Shown here piece after piece: positions 1 to 12,328 of a stretch of 64,000 nucleotides of DNA. The position numbers and the translations under genes are program-made. The DNA lies in NCBI GenBank assembly GCA_026874595.1, contig CM049309.1:14376576-14440575 (forward strand). Reading direction: 5' to 3'. Source of the DNA: Sipunculus nudus. Taxonomy: Eukaryota > Annelida > Sipuncula > Golfingiida > Sipunculidae. The notes under the pieces were generated by a model. The model worked only from the letters and a program-made list of their open reading frames with translations, was not told the origin of the DNA and made no database searches. The number at the start of each line of letters is the position of its first letter. Within the stretch, counting starts at the first letter, position 1.

Positions 1-559
1 CTACAATACCACTACAAGGAGATGATAATGACCTCCAAGTCACATCACCAAAGTAACAAAAAAAAACACAACAGATTTGACTGTATAATAATAACTAAAA
101 ATATTACTTCTTTTAATTTGCACTTGGCCTGACTGTTCAATTATTACAGCTTAACTGATCTTTTGAACACCAGACTTTAACTGTTAATCTAAAATGGGTG
201 TGAAAATTAAACAAGTAAAACCAGGAAACATACAAGACCTGAGCAGACTCCATCAGTCTTGGAATGTTAGTTTACTTACGGATACATAAAGAATACTGTA
301 TGTAGGGTGACCCTGAAAATGCCACCCAGTGGAATGACAACTGCCATCAATAGCAACTGATGAGGTTAGGGGACAACATGACAAAGGAAACCTTGAATGT
401 TATACAACAAAATTTGCAGCTTATGATTTTTTTTCTGCAATGCAGTGTCCATGATTTACAGCTGAATTATTCAATCTCTCTTCATTGCAACCGTCAAATA
501 CTGATGGTCCATTGCAGTAAACACTGCTGTAAGAAACAGGCAACTTTCATAATTTAACT

Positions 560-1736
560 AGTAATATCTGGCATTGAGGATACCGTAGTATCCCCAGATG
601 TATAAAGCATTCCCCCTTCTAAAATAGGCACCCTTCTTCTGAAGTATAAATTGACACATGACAGGGCCAAGGTCACAAATGTTTGAACTTGTCCGACAGC
701 TTGGTGGAGATTGTTGTGTCAAATCTGAAGGAAACAGATGCAGTACTTCAAAATTATGGGGTTGACCAATATTCTGTTTCCAAAGATGTGAGGACAGATA
801 GCTCCTGTCACACTGACCTTTGATCTTGTGACCCAAAAACTTATAGGAATCTTCACCCATTGGCAGGTTATCTATATCTGCAAGAGGGAAGGCCAAGGAT
901 GAAAAGTATTGCTTAAAATGTATCCACAATCTTTTAAAGATGTCTTGTGACCTTGACCTTTGACCCCAAAATCAATAGGATTCTTGCTTTATTGATGGGC
1001 CATATATTGGTCAAGTATGAAACCCATATATCAATCCAAGCTTGAGTTATCATCAGGAAATGAATATTTAGACAGATGGCTCCTGTGACCTTCACCTTTG
1101 ACCCTGTAACCCAAAATTGAAATGGATCTTCCTCTATTGGTAGGTGAACTATATCTGCAAGGAGAAAGGTCTGGGATGAAAAGTTTGGCTTAAAATGCAT
1201 CCACAATCTTTTTTTAAAATGTGGGTCCTGTGACCTTAACCTTTGACCTCAAAAATCAATAGAGGCCTTGCTATATTGATGAGACATAGACAAGTCAAGT
1301 TTGAAATCCATACATCAATTAAAGCTGAAAGTATCATCCGGTGACTAATTTTTTTACAATTATGGGGGTATTAAAAGGCGTGAAAACAAGAAAAGGATAA
1401 CAGGTGGCGCCACCAGTTACTGGCACATCACAAGACTATCTAAGATCTTTTGTCACCATGATTTCTGGAACAATCCATACAGCTTTCTTGAGATATTTAA
1501 GAAATTCTGTTATATTCAGCAAAAATGGACCTATTAAAGGTTAAGGTCACTCTTCAAGTAAAGGTCATGACCCCATTTTAAATAGACTCTGTCCTCTTAC
1601 CTATATCTATACATATGAAAAGTTTGATAAAGATCAGTGAAATATTTTCAAGTTATCCCGCTCACAAGATTTTTCTGTGGCAGAGGCGGCGGGACCGTCA
1701 TGAAACTATAGTATCCCGACTTTGTCTGGGGATACA
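560..1736. repeat. Dispersed repeat with tandem ~277-bp units, TGACCTTTGACC-rich
   Basis: The segment is bounded by GTATCCCCAGA near 590 and its inverse TCTGGGGATAC near 1724, which looks like a short terminal inverted repeat. Inside, a unit of about 277 bp is repeated at least twice: two minus-strand reading frames beginning at 929 and 1206 translate to clearly related peptides, which is an echo of the DNA repeat and not evidence of a gene. TGACC/TTGACC half-sites recur near 955, 1095 and 1230. A GGTGGCGCCACC palindrome lies at 1403-1414. The element class is unknown. Confidence 0.6.
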
Positions 1737-2071
1737 ATTAAAAGCCAGACTGGTTACTGTGTCCAACAGTACATAAGGGAGCTGGCCTTTTGAAGAATAA
1801 AATAGAACAGGTAAACAAGATGGAGAACAAGGTTTTATAAACAAAGTGTCAAAATCTTCCTTTGAAATCTGTCATTTATATCTCTAATATGGTAGCAACA
1901 AGAGAGCACAGACACCCCCCCCCCCCAAACCTCCATTTTGGTGTTTTATTTGTGGCTTTCAAGCAGTTTTGCAATATACACTCAAGCCAAATATGCAATG
2001 ATTAGATTAAATTATACTCATTACTGGAAAACATACTGGTTTACTTTTAATTTAATGGCTTAATTAAATTT

Positions 2072-3298
2072 CAGGGTTGGGTTTTATCCGGATAAAACTT
2101 GTTTAATCCAGGACAATGGATAAAACTGAGTTTTATCCAGTATAGTCCATTTTGTCCGGATTATACAGGATTAAACTGGATTAAACTAAAAACAGCCTTG
2201 TAAATTTGATTAAATTAACATAAATGCTTTACTGGATCGGGGCCTGCTCCCCCTCAAATAATTTTTTAGCCATAGTTTAAGCCACATTAATTTTATTTTA
2301 GCCACATTCCTGTTATTTTAGTCCCATTATTATTTTAATCCAAAATTGTCATTTTTGTCACATAATTGTTTAACTGAAATATAGAAAATCTATTACTCAA
2401 TCAAATGCTAAGTACTGTATTTCACGGTACTTAACATTCATAGTGACCACAAAGTAACAGTTATTCCACAGTCTGCCATATTCTCCATAATCATGTCTTA
2501 ACGCCTTATATTTGCAACTGTAATGGTAATTCGCCAATAATTTAGTCACCTGACATTTTCCTTTGCCATTCTGGTTGAACTTTAGTTTTTGGCTAATGGT
2601 TATATAAGGAGCACGGGCCCTGTGGATAAATAAGTTCAGAAGGTTTATTGATATATTAGCAATATTTTTAAGTTTCATATGTTTCACTGTTGTCAGAAGC
2701 CACTGTAGCTTATGCTCAACACACACCAGAGTGAGGGTTGCTTCTATATAACTATTCCTGCTAACGGTCAATTTCTCAATAGGATGCATCATCCTCAGCC
2801 ATTAAACATTAACTCATGTACCTCTCTCTCAGCTGTAAGAATAGATGTTTATCTGTCAATATTTGATATTCTGTGGATCACTTATAGTTTAACTAAACTG
2901 ATGTGAACTGCAGTTGATTAGCTTTTTTATAGTGTAATGTACAAAATAGGTAATAATGTTTTAATAAGTCACACTCTGACTGATCTCTCTAAAATGAGAA
3001 ATAATTTAGTTTCAAAATTATTATTAAGACCATTGCATCACTATCTGAGACCAAAAACATGTGTTTTATGTATAGATTAATGGTCACATAATAATTCGGT
3101 TAGCTAGACATAAATGTTTCTTATTAGAATTGTATTATTGTACAGTGGAATGCTGCACTTAATATAAAATGTCTACTTCACAGACAGTTTACACCCAAAC
3201 TTCGGATAAAACTGGATAAAACCTGTTTTATCCAATCTGGATTAATCCGGATTTATCCAGTGGATTAAACTGACTGTGGATAAAACTGCCAACCCTCC
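2072..3298. mobile_element. hAT-like non-autonomous DNA transposon
   Basis: The left end reads CAGGGTTGGGTTTTATCC and the right end carries the inverse, GGATAAAAC followed by GCCAACCCTCC. Flanks are TTAAATTT (2064-2071) and TTAATTTT (3299-3306), a 7/8 match expected for an aged 8-bp target duplication. Both subterminal regions are crowded with GGATAAAAC/TTTTATCC repeats in both orientations, as is usual for transposase-binding subterminal regions. No transposase reading frame was seen. hAT is inferred from the CAGGG end and the 8-bp duplication. Confidence 0.55.
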
Positions 3299-3315
3299 TT
3301 AATTTTAAAGCATTA

Positions 3316-3691
3316 GGGGTTAAGCATATATGCTAACCAGGTTAGAACTGTGGCTCCAGGTAGAGCGCAGATCTCAAAGCAGGGAGATCACAAGTTCGAA
3401 TCTCAGCCAAGGCGGTGAGATATTTCAGTCGCCCCCCCATGGTGAGCGCTCTGCGGGATTAATGGGGAGACTGTACCCATTAGTCGGGTTTCACTTACAA
3501 ATCAGTGCGCCTTTCGAGGGTTCCTCGGTGTTATGACCTAGTAATGGGGAAGACACACACCCAGGGCCCTCAGGAGTGGTGTACCAAACCTGGCTGACAC
3601 CAGAAAAATTCAGATATAAGCCCCTGTCACGTTGTCTGAAACCAGAATGGAACTCCGCAGATGTAAATATATTTAGTTAAGCAAAGCATTA
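3316..3691 (+). mobile_element. tRNA-derived SINE, copy 1
   Basis: A tRNA-like head (GTGGCTCCAGGTAGAGC, then B-box-like AAGTTCGAATCTC near 3392) is followed by a body shared with the better preserved copy at 35885-36311: GGCGGTGAGAT, GGTGAGC, a TTTCACT stretch, CCAGAATGGAA and CTCCGCA. AAAGCATTA occurs at 3307-3315 and again at 3683-3691 and may be the target duplication. The exact 5' end is uncertain. Confidence 0.6.
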
Positions 3692-3849
3692 AAAAAAACC
3701 TCAGCCTAATGTCAATGTGCAGAAGCAGAACGGAAATCACAGCACTTTCTACAATCCTGGCAAAAGCCAGCCTCAAAATATGGCCAATAAAGTGTCTCCA
3801 CAGTTCCAGACCAAGCTTGGGGATCATTACTCTCAAGAAAACAAGACAA

Positions 3850-5330
3850 CTGTCACCTCCATCTAGGCTCTTGTTTACAGCTTAGCAAAGCAATCTGGGA
3901 AGGCTAAGAGGGTCTATTCTTGAGCGACATAATTGGGATTTATTAGGGACCACAATATTTCGGTTTTTAGGTAATTTGCATAGACCCCCCGTCCCCCCTG
4001 TTAATTTGCCTGCAATTCCCTTTTAGGGCTGTGTCCAATAAGAGGGGAATCTCTCACCAATCGGTGTTCAGACTATTCCTAAATGGATCCTGAATGTTCA
4101 GGCTAATCCTACTCCTAATCCTGCAATTCCAGGTTTACCAAAGATGCAAAATAAAAAAAGAGATTACCCCTAAATACAACAACTTGGTCCTTTTTTCCTT
4201 ATTCTTGAATAACTGCTAAGTTCTGTCATTTCTAAAATGTTACATTACAGTAATACATGTAATGCTGAAAAACAAAATCATTTAATATGCAACACAAGAA
4301 CAGTGTGTGAAAAAAATATTGGAAATAACAAATACAGAATGGTAAGTTGAACAGTGACATGAGACAACACCAATTAAAGACTGATGCCAGGAATGCAGAA
4401 TATTATATGGAAGCTGGGTTCCTTTACTATTAGTCACTCAGGGTCATGTGTGTGTTAATGACCAGAAAACGACCTCTTGTACTGCCTGATTTTCAAGGGC
4501 CACCATCGACAATCACAATACAGGTCCTGTTTCCTGGTCCATACACGAACATGACCAAGACTTGTGGAACCGCCCTGGCAACAAACCAAGGCAGATTTCA
4601 CAAAACATGCCAGACATAACAGTTCACAGGCTGATTATCTGGACACAACAACCGACACTTATAAGATGTGTTACGATCTGATAAAATACAATTAATGATA
4701 CATTAATTTAACTGACGTGTTTTGTACTTAAATAGGTACACAACAGCCGTCCGATCACACCATCACTGCTGGCTAAACTTCCCGTTCAACACGTTCCAAT
4801 TTTTGCTTTGACCACAAGGCCGATGTTGACAACGAAACAGATCAAAATACTCACTCCATCGCGTCCCATATATCTCCTAGTCCAGGTTATATAGCCAATC
4901 ACCCTTTTCCGTTTTTTCCCTAACATGACTAGTCTATTTAAATATCACATTCCTCTTAATCTTGGTTCATCTTCATGTATTTTGCACCTATTTTGATAAT
5001 GTCAATCTCGACTCGTGACGTTATGGGCCGATATCAGGAGAGAGGCGAAGGAACCCCTGCACTGTGATTGGACAATTAAATATTCACTTAGTTCGGGTTA
5101 GAGAATAAACTCACTGGTTCAGCCACTCGGCTTAGATAACATAAGTTTTAGATTAGATAACACACGATCCCGAGATAAATTATAACAATTAATTGTAATT
5201 AATAATAACATTTTTCTCTTATTGAACGGGTTAAGGATATCAGACAAACTGAATCAGAGATGGTTTAATCCTGTGGGGAGGTTAAATATTCACCCGTGTT
5301 TGACAGCTGTTTACAAAAGTCGAGTGGATA
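3850..5330. other. No gene recognised
   Basis: No conserved reading frame or credible exon was seen on either strand. Short C-runs occur near 3985. The stretch around 4440-5130 is somewhat richer in CpG than its surroundings and could be regulatory, but nothing specific supports that. Confidence 0.3.
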
Positions 5331-5445
5331 TAATATATATAATTTATATTATATAATATATATTATATAATATATAATATAAATATATAATTTTATATAA
5401 TAATATATATTATATAATATATAATATAAATATATTATAGAGGAA
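5331..5445. repeat. A/T-only palindromic tract
   Basis: About 110 bp of irregular TATA/ATAT sequence contains no G or C over most of its length and includes self-complementary stretches. It is followed by a direct repeat of a CTATAGGCCTATATATA-type sequence at about 5470-5490 and 5510-5526. Confidence 0.7.
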
Positions 5446-5819
5446 ACTTGTTTAAGTAGTTTAAATAATAGACCTATAGGCCTATATATATAAATAAAAA
5501 TAAATATTCCTATAGGCCTATATATAAATAAAAATAAATGCTCCTTTTCGGTTGAACAAATACAAAATGGGACAAAGAATATATACGAAACTGACTAAGA
5601 TAGCAATCTATGAGAAGTTAACTAATCCGCAGAAGTTAAGTGAAACTTTTAACAATGATTTGTTAAAAGTGAGTCCTTCTGGATTCAAGAGCAAAAGAAT
5701 GACGATTTTATGTTTGAAGTCACTCTTTTTGATTGTGTACAAACTATACATAAAAATATATTGGCCTACTGTCGAACTTAATATTTTTCTTATTTCTGTT
5801 TTCCATCCTTAACACTGTC

Positions 5820-6222
5820 AACATTGTATAAGGTAAAGGGGAGGGGGGATTTATGGAATTTGGAATGACTATGGCTTCAGTATAGTAAAGAAAACTGATA
5901 CAAATTTCAACTGATAACTGCAATCATGATGTCGGGTCACTTGATCATATAAATTTTAGCCTGTATTTTGGAAGAATGCACATATGTGATAAAAACATAT
6001 TAATGATCAGACTAGAAAGGTTGTGTTCTCAAGCACTTTTTTCACAGAAATCTTTAAGTTTTGGCGATTTTTTTTCCTTTTTATCATACATTATCTATAA
6101 AATAATTTTATATGAACGATACGTCTTCAAAATTTGTTAATTTCTGTTCTACTTAAAACAAAAATAAATTACAAAAATTGTCAGGCGCCTTGCTAGAAAA
6201 CTTATCTTTTGAAATAATAAAA

Positions 6223-6257
<35 letters not shown>

Positions 6258-7220
6258 TAATAATAACTAAAGCAAAATACATTAAGGATCAAGCTCATCA
6301 AAACCCAACCATCCCTATAATACGACATGCACTGAATATATGTCAATATCCGTTAATCTCTTGTAAATGTAAAGTGAAATCCTGCATGCATAGATCCGCT
6401 CTTGGTTTTCAGCGGTTTAGGGGGATACGGCCCTGGCATTCTATTGGCTTAAACTGTTAAAATAAAAAGGTCAACAGCTATATATAGCTGGTGTTATTTT
6501 GTGAAACACTCAACACAAGCCTGACATATATATTTAATTTCACAGGTCTAAATATATAATTTTTAAACTAATAAGCAGCACACAAGGCAAAAGTTCAACC
6601 CATTCTTACCACATATTATATTATAATAGAAGTTAAATTATTTTTTCTCTAGGGACAACCGAACATTTTGTTATGTCGGACTCTATTCATGAGCCAAGGA
6701 ATATGTAAAGATATTGAGAGCCTTATTTGTATATAGGTCCTGTTTCAGAGCAACAAACAATCTACTTTCTGCCGCCGACAAGTGACTATATGTAGCCCAG
6801 CCGACAATTAATTTGAGATATCTCTAGATTTATGGAGAAATAAGGAAAAATAGCCCCCATTGGACACACATTAATTCCATCATTCGAAACAGTTTAAGAC
6901 CAAAAATACGTATACGTATCCACAAAGGCGTGACCACAAAGGAGTTCATTGACAAAAATGTAGTGCATGCAGCCAATCCCAGCCATGCACCGTCATATAT
7001 AATATAGGTTGAGTCCCTCATTATGTAAAAATCCTCTTTTCCAAAAATCCTGGATCCGCTCCTGTTATCTAATAAGTGTTAGGTCAAATTCGCAGATTCT
7101 GGACTGTGAAAAACGGTTAATATAGTCATGCATGTATGCAGACGACGTTTTAAAACCTCTCATTCTCCTCTGTGATAATAAATGTTCAAGTCAAATTAAC
7201 CAGTGAACAGCTTTTATATA
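5820..7220. other. Intergenic; (AAT)n tract at about 6222-6257
   Basis: No gene was recognised. The only distinct structure is an (AAT)n microsatellite of roughly 12 units. Short reading frames here lack splice context and codon character. Confidence 0.4.
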
Positions 7221-8279
7221 CACTGTTAAAAAAAGATTGTAAATTTACATTACAATGCAATGGCAGCAGAGTTGACATTACATAGTAATGTAATTTTACA
7301 ATAATTTATTTGTGTTATTTTACATCTCAATTGAATGTTATTTTTACATTGAATTGCAGTGTAATTTTACAATGGGATAACCAGTACTTTACAGTTATTT
7401 GTTATGTCATTTTACAGACATTTTACATTCATAGGGGGAGTGGGATGTAGTTTTACATATTATGGGAGGGGCACAGTAAGCTTTAATTAAAGGTTCACAA
7501 ATTTCAATTTAAAATTGTGTAATACCCGTTTCACACCCGAGGAAGGGGGCCGAGCATCAGAGGGCTGGTGTATTAGAACATTCATGCAGCTCGTCTATAA
7601 AAAGGTGTCAACCATTTACATTTCTTTTTTGTAAGTAACAGAGAAGGAGCAACCAATTTAAGTAATAAAACATTTATTTACATTTCTAAAATATTGTATA
7701 AAATACATCATAGTGTATATTATATTTACATCTATGCATTCAAAATTGCAATACCTGCAGAAAAGAAAAACACAAGGGTTTCAATAAGATTCAGGACACA
7801 TGTAGGTGATTCTGAGCGGAAAATGTACCCGACTTAATTTATCCTGTGCAGTAATAATATATGTATTAAATAAAAAGACACTCGATCAAGGGACATGAAT
7901 AGCAGGTGAAAATAGGCTGCTCTTAATGTTGAGACAAAATACTGTATTAATCTGCCTAATACTAAACTCATTTTTAATCTATCTTACAATAAACTAAAAC
8001 ACAACCATATATCATATTTGTGCTAAACACTATTTACTATCAAAACATTCAATTATAGATATAATAATGATATAAAGATTCTGTGCTATAAGAAGCCTGA
8101 GTAATAGTTCAATGATCTAACCGCTACACACGTTAAATTTGTAAATCAACTGAAAAGAAAAACAGTTCAATAGAAATCACATATGAGAGTTAAGTTTCAG
8201 GAATATATATGTTAAGTTTATTTTATCTTTTTGAGTCTTACAACTGCATGAAATAAAAAATCCAAAAATACACACTGAG

Positions 8280-8282
<3 letters not shown>

Positions 8283-8341
<59 letters not shown>
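8283..8341. repeat. (TA)n microsatellite
   Basis: An uninterrupted run of about 29 TA units lies inside the CACTG-ended element, just downstream of the minus-strand exon ending at 8363. Confidence 0.95.
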
Positions 8342-8343
<2 letters not shown>

Positions 8344-8362
8344 CTGAGGAGTATAAGGAAAT

Positions 8363-8504
8363 TTAATACTCTAAACCCCACTCATTTCCAAAGTCTTTCA
8401 TTCTCTCACAGCGATTTTTAACTTTTGCACTAACAACTTGTCTCCTCTTTCCTCCAGGTTTCTTTTCCTGTGATCCTCTTGGTGGATTAATACCTGCCAT
8501 CATT
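8363..8504 (-). CDS. Possible last exon of a small gene inside transposon 1
   Basis: On the minus strand a pyrimidine-rich TTTTTTCTTGCAG acceptor is followed at 8504 by an open frame ending in TAA at 8363. It encodes a short basic peptide (…SQEKKPGGKRRQVV… then …CERMKDFGNEW…). Read with the phase-2 exon upstream (8792-9003), the split codon becomes AG|A. The ATG pair at the exon start could also serve as an internal start, giving about 46 residues. The family is not recognised. Clean acceptor, open frame and phase agreement argue for a real exon; no expression can be inferred. Confidence 0.4.
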
Positions 8505-8791
8505 CTGCAAGAAAAAATAAAAAAAAAACAGTCAAGCCTTTTTTCATTTTTTAGATTTTTTAAATTCTATAATTCTAAACAAGCTGTAATGTTCAGTTTG
8601 ATGAATGATAGGCCTGCATTGTTTTTTAAAAGAACATGTTAAGATGATTGTCTATATAGAACCCAGACAGCCTGTACATATATGCTCTTTAAATAAGTAT
8701 AACATTCTCGTATTATCGCCCACTGTTGAACACGACAAATGAAATCTAAATATCAAGGAATTTATGCAAACTTATAAATTACTATACAAAC

Positions 8792-9003
8792 CTACTGAAC
8801 TTGAAGTCTTCACTTATTGACAGAAACTGGATGCAAATTCGGTAACCAGTGGTAACACTGGCGATTTTTGGTACAGTGCACAGGCAGACAAAACAGCGCT
8901 TGTTGACCCTGGTCCAGCCGACGCTATAAATCCCGCGCTGACCCAGTTCATGACCAGTCACGTCACAGCCCTGTGAGCCGGTGGCCTGCTGGGCTGGCCA
9001 CGG
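8792..9003 (-). CDS. Possible upstream exon of the same transposon-borne gene
   Basis: The minus-strand frame is open for about 70 codons from 9003 (preceded by an in-frame TGA at 9004-9006) to a GTTTGT donor at 8791. It is GC- and CpG-rich, unlike the surroundings, and encodes a Cys-containing segment (…NKRCFVCLCTVPKI…). There is no ATG in frame, so either the true start lies further upstream or translation starts in the next exon. The donor is weak, and chance openness in GC-rich DNA is a real alternative. Confidence 0.3.
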
Positions 9004-10569
9004 TCAGTTAGACTTCGCGTACGCGCGTGCAGGTTATGGTGTGTAATTAAATACAGTGCAAGGCGGTGTGTTGTCCTGCGGGTCAGCCTGTGAGCGGACA
9101 ACCAGGCAGAGGGGCACTGATAACACTGCACTGAGATGTGCTAAAACTGTACTGAGAGGTGTAAATTCCCTAACAGCAACATGCAGTGTGAAATAACACA
9201 AATATTGTGTGTATTGTTACGGTTATTTTTAACAGTGTATTTTTAGAATATAATATAAACGACCTCCTTCTCTCGCCAACACCAGGTTCACTTGAATTAT
9301 ACTGGCTCTATATGCACTGTTAAAAGTTGCACGTAAAATAACGGTGCTTTGCACTGGCAGCAAAGTTGACAGTGCAATGCACCGTTATTTTACGTGCAAA
9401 GAAATAACGCAGTGCGTTAAATAACGTCGCATTGCACCGTAATTTTACAGCGCTTTGGGACGTAAATAAATAGTGCTTAGCCACGGGAAATAACGGGCAT
9501 CTGTTATTTTACGGGACAATATGCCGTTATTTTACAGTGCTAAGAGACGTGAATAAACAGTGATTTAAACTGGAATCAGGGCATTGCACCGTTATTTCAC
9601 GGTGCTTTGATATGTAGAATAACAAAAAATTGTTACTTTATAATAAATAACAGTGCTTTGCACTTTGAGCTATACACTGTTACAGGTTTCCATAATCTTT
9701 CTCAAAACGTTTCTGTCTTATCACTCCGGACGAACCCTTTATTTGTATCTGTGTACTTCAGGTTTCTCATAACATGTTTTTTAGATTTTACCAGTAAAAA
9801 TATTACGAACGAAGTCAGACCTCCTTATGATGATAGAGTTGTAACTTTCTGTTTGACAGTCAAGTGTCCCGAAAATCAAATCAGGATATCCACAGAGGGA
9901 AATGCATCTTGGCTAATTTGGGAAATGGCATTAAAAATGCATGCTCACACATAATATCACACCACTTCTTTATTGTATGAAATATTCAACAGATCATCAA
10001 CATGTACAACACGTGTACTTAATGTATATAGTTATTCAGGTTATACTGATCTTCCAAAAGGCATCATTAGGAAGCAAACATATTTAAACATTTTGACCAC
10101 ACTGCATGGCAGTTAAATCGTCACCAACTAAACATATAAAATTTGGCAATTATGTGCAATATTATTATGATTACTATTATGAATGCTGTGTGTTATCTCA
10201 TTAAGGTTGCTGATCTTTTTAACAATGGGGCCCAAATCTTTTTATAATGTATCTTTGAAAAATAGATAAAAGTGCATCAATAAATTTATAGTGTTGTAAA
10301 TTAATGGTATCTTTAAAGTAAAAGATGGTCAGAACACAAGTCAAACAATTGAAATGGATTTAACTTGTATGTCACCAAATCTTTCTACAGTAAAGGCATC
10401 TACTTTGTGTGAACCTTCTGATAATGAATTCCAAAATAAAGGTCCTTGGTAAATAAATGATTTTTGCATCAATTAAATTCGAACTGGAGGGAGTTGAAGA
10501 GAATGCCTACACTGTAACAAGGGTGCAAATGTAAACGTTTGTTGATATATTATAGAGGAAAATGCAGCA

Positions 10570-10839
10570 TTAAAACATTAAATCTGACCAACCATCTCTA
10601 TTGACAGTGGGAGGGCAGTTAGAGGTGCATTCAGTTACCCCAAAATCAAGAAACCTGAAGGTCTTTTTAGTCCCTTGGGATACTCCAGGGTAAATATCCA
10701 AAATGACGCATAGCAAGCCTCCAGTGGAAGTAGAAATAACTTGCATGGGTTGACAGTTTCTGGCCATCCACCATATGTTACAGTGATGTTACAGTCCCCA
10801 TCTTGAACATTCACAGGTGTTGGAGATCTCATTCCCTGC
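10570..10839 (-). pseudogene. Frameshifted C-terminal domain remnant inside transposon 2
   Basis: After a good minus-strand acceptor (TTTTGTATGCAG), the frame reads …SFWIFTLEYPKGLK and then a different frame continues …KKTFRFLDFGVTECTSNC. The switch falls in a run of five A residues, as if one A had been lost. The pattern 'F.IF.LEYPKGLK.TF.FL' resembles, from memory, the C-terminus of a large uncharacterised family expanded in fish and invertebrate genomes; this match is tentative. Starting from phase 1, the same exon instead ends at a TAA at 10789 after a Cys-rich tail (see 10789-10835). The two readings are mutually exclusive. Confidence 0.45.
10789..10835 (-). CDS. Alternative Cys-rich terminal exon (phase 1 reading)
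   Basis: Using the same acceptor, a phase-1 reading continues from the exon at 11282-11362 and gives …GNEISNTCECSRWGL followed by TAA at 10789-10791. It extends a Cys-rich segment of the upstream exon, which makes it attractive, but it excludes the domain reading given for 10570-10839. Confidence 0.25.
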
Positions 10840-11281
10840 ATACAAAATAATAAACAGAAAAGGGAGATTGTAAATGTAAGAAACATGAGAGAAATATGCA
10901 AGAATATAGTTCAGTGCAATTATCCTTTTAATTTTTATATTTTTTTAGATTTTTTTTCAAAGTCTGACGCTCTATCAATTTACATTACAGAAAATAAACT
11001 TTTGTTCTTTCTTCACAAAATTTAAACAATAACTACAAAAATAGTTTTCTTATGGTCAATGGGAACCTTTAGAAGTGAAAATAATTATACATTATTATAT
11101 CAAATATATCTTTACATTTACATTACAGACAATAACTGGCCAAGATTTTGTTCTATCTCCACAAAAAAATAACAATTTCAACATTTTTCTTTATATATGT
11201 ATTTACTTAAAAAAAGGTTAAAACTATCTTTAATACTTGCTGAATATATTGACACATATATAATAGTTTTGAAAGAATTAC

Positions 11282-11362
11282 CTCTCCTCCATCTGCAATC
11301 CCATATTATCCTTGCATTCTCCAAACAGTGAAGGCAGTATCCTTTATATAGGAGCTTTGCTT
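11282..11362 (-). CDS. Exon-like segment in transposon 2 (Cys-rich)
   Basis: This 81-bp minus-strand segment lies between a TATTTGCAG-type acceptor and a GTAATT donor. In the frame joined from 12329-12477 (phase 1) it is open and reads …LLYKGYCLHCLENAR…, with a CxxC pair and a further Cys. In phase 0 it contains a TAA. No family was recognised. Confidence 0.35.
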
Positions 11363-11390
11363 CTGCAAATACAAATACACAGACAATGCA

Positions 11391-11393
<3 letters not shown>

Positions 11394-11464
<71 letters not shown>
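11394..11464. repeat. (TA)n microsatellite
   Basis: About 30 TA units with two interruptions. It lies in the putative intron upstream of the 11282-11362 segment. Confidence 0.95.
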
Positions 11465-11466
<2 letters not shown>

Positions 11467-12328
11467 AATGTGATACGAATCAGTTTTAAAATCATACTCA
11501 ATGACTGAAAGTTGATCGATTAATAATCATTTTTTTCATTTTATGTGCCATTTTATTAACATAAAATCTGTTGTATAGATACCTAAATATTGACAGAGTA
11601 AATTAAGCCTAGCATGTACATCACACTGAAAGGTCAAGACTATACTTGTTAATACTTATTCACTGCATAAAGATAACATTAATACTGTTTCCTGTTAAGT
11701 GCCCATCTTTCTAAAATCTATTAGAGAGTTAGAATATTTCATTGGAATAAAGAGACTTCTTTTGAATGTGCAAACCTGATCGTATATGAAAGGTTATGGA
11801 AAAAAATACATGATTTGATGATTTAATTATGAAATGTCCTTTTCCAGAATGATTTCTACAGACAATAGACCTGACAATGTATTTTTAAAGGCACAAATGA
11901 AAGTATGTGTAAATATGAAGTAATTAACAGTAAGGCTATGGGCCTGGATTTTATTTATTGCAACTGTAAATAATTATATTATGAATATTTATAACCAGAA
12001 TATCTGCAATGTTTTATAGGGAGTAAACATGTTCCAAACTGCATAAAATTAAAAAAAAAATAGCCTATAATCAGCAGGTTTGACAAATGACACTGTAAGG
12101 TTAGAGATGGTCAGGTTAGCGTGGCTCAGCTCCATCAAGCAGCAAGCCAAAAAGTTTATTAGAATAAAAATGAACGGAGAGAATGAGAAACAGGCAGGTG
12201 AATTTAGGTCAGCAATCACTGCTAATGTTCAATATGTAAGATACTTGTTTCACATATTATTAAACTCATCAGCTTATTCAAATTGCCATGGACTTTACAA
12301 AAGAAAATATGATCAAATTCAAACTTAC

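Larger units (their letters stand above)
7221..9237. mobile_element. CACTG-ended DNA transposon 1 (CACTA/CMC-like), 2.0 kb
   Basis: The left end CACTGTTAAAA (7221) is matched by the inverse TTTTTAACAGTG ending at 9237, and both flanks show the dinucleotide TA, consistent with a 2-bp target duplication. The left end is packed with subterminal motifs of the TGTAATTTTACA type. The phrase GGCAGCAGAGTTGACA near 7262 recurs as GGCAGCAAAGTTGACA at the left end of the neighbouring element, so the two are family members in the same orientation. CMC (CACTA-Mirage-Chapaev) membership is inferred from end sequence, subterminal repeats and duplication length. The interior holds a (TA)n tract and a possible minus-strand two-exon gene. 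Confidence 0.6.

Noticed and set aside
250-310. Tiny minus-strand exon between ACATACAG and GTAAGT near 270-300
   Set aside because: Only about 16 bp would be exonic, and there are no neighbouring exons to test phase.
558-1206. Two related minus-strand peptides of 123 and 90 residues
   Set aside because: They reflect a ~277-bp tandem DNA repeat of TGACC type; no splice or start context.
4440-5130. Relatively CpG-rich block as a promoter
   Set aside because: No exon, TATA box or transcript evidence could be attached to it.
11178-11501. Minus-strand frame with a poly-(Tyr-Ile) stretch
   Set aside because: The stretch is a translated (TA)n microsatellite; only the internal 81-bp segment 11282-11362 shows exon boundaries.
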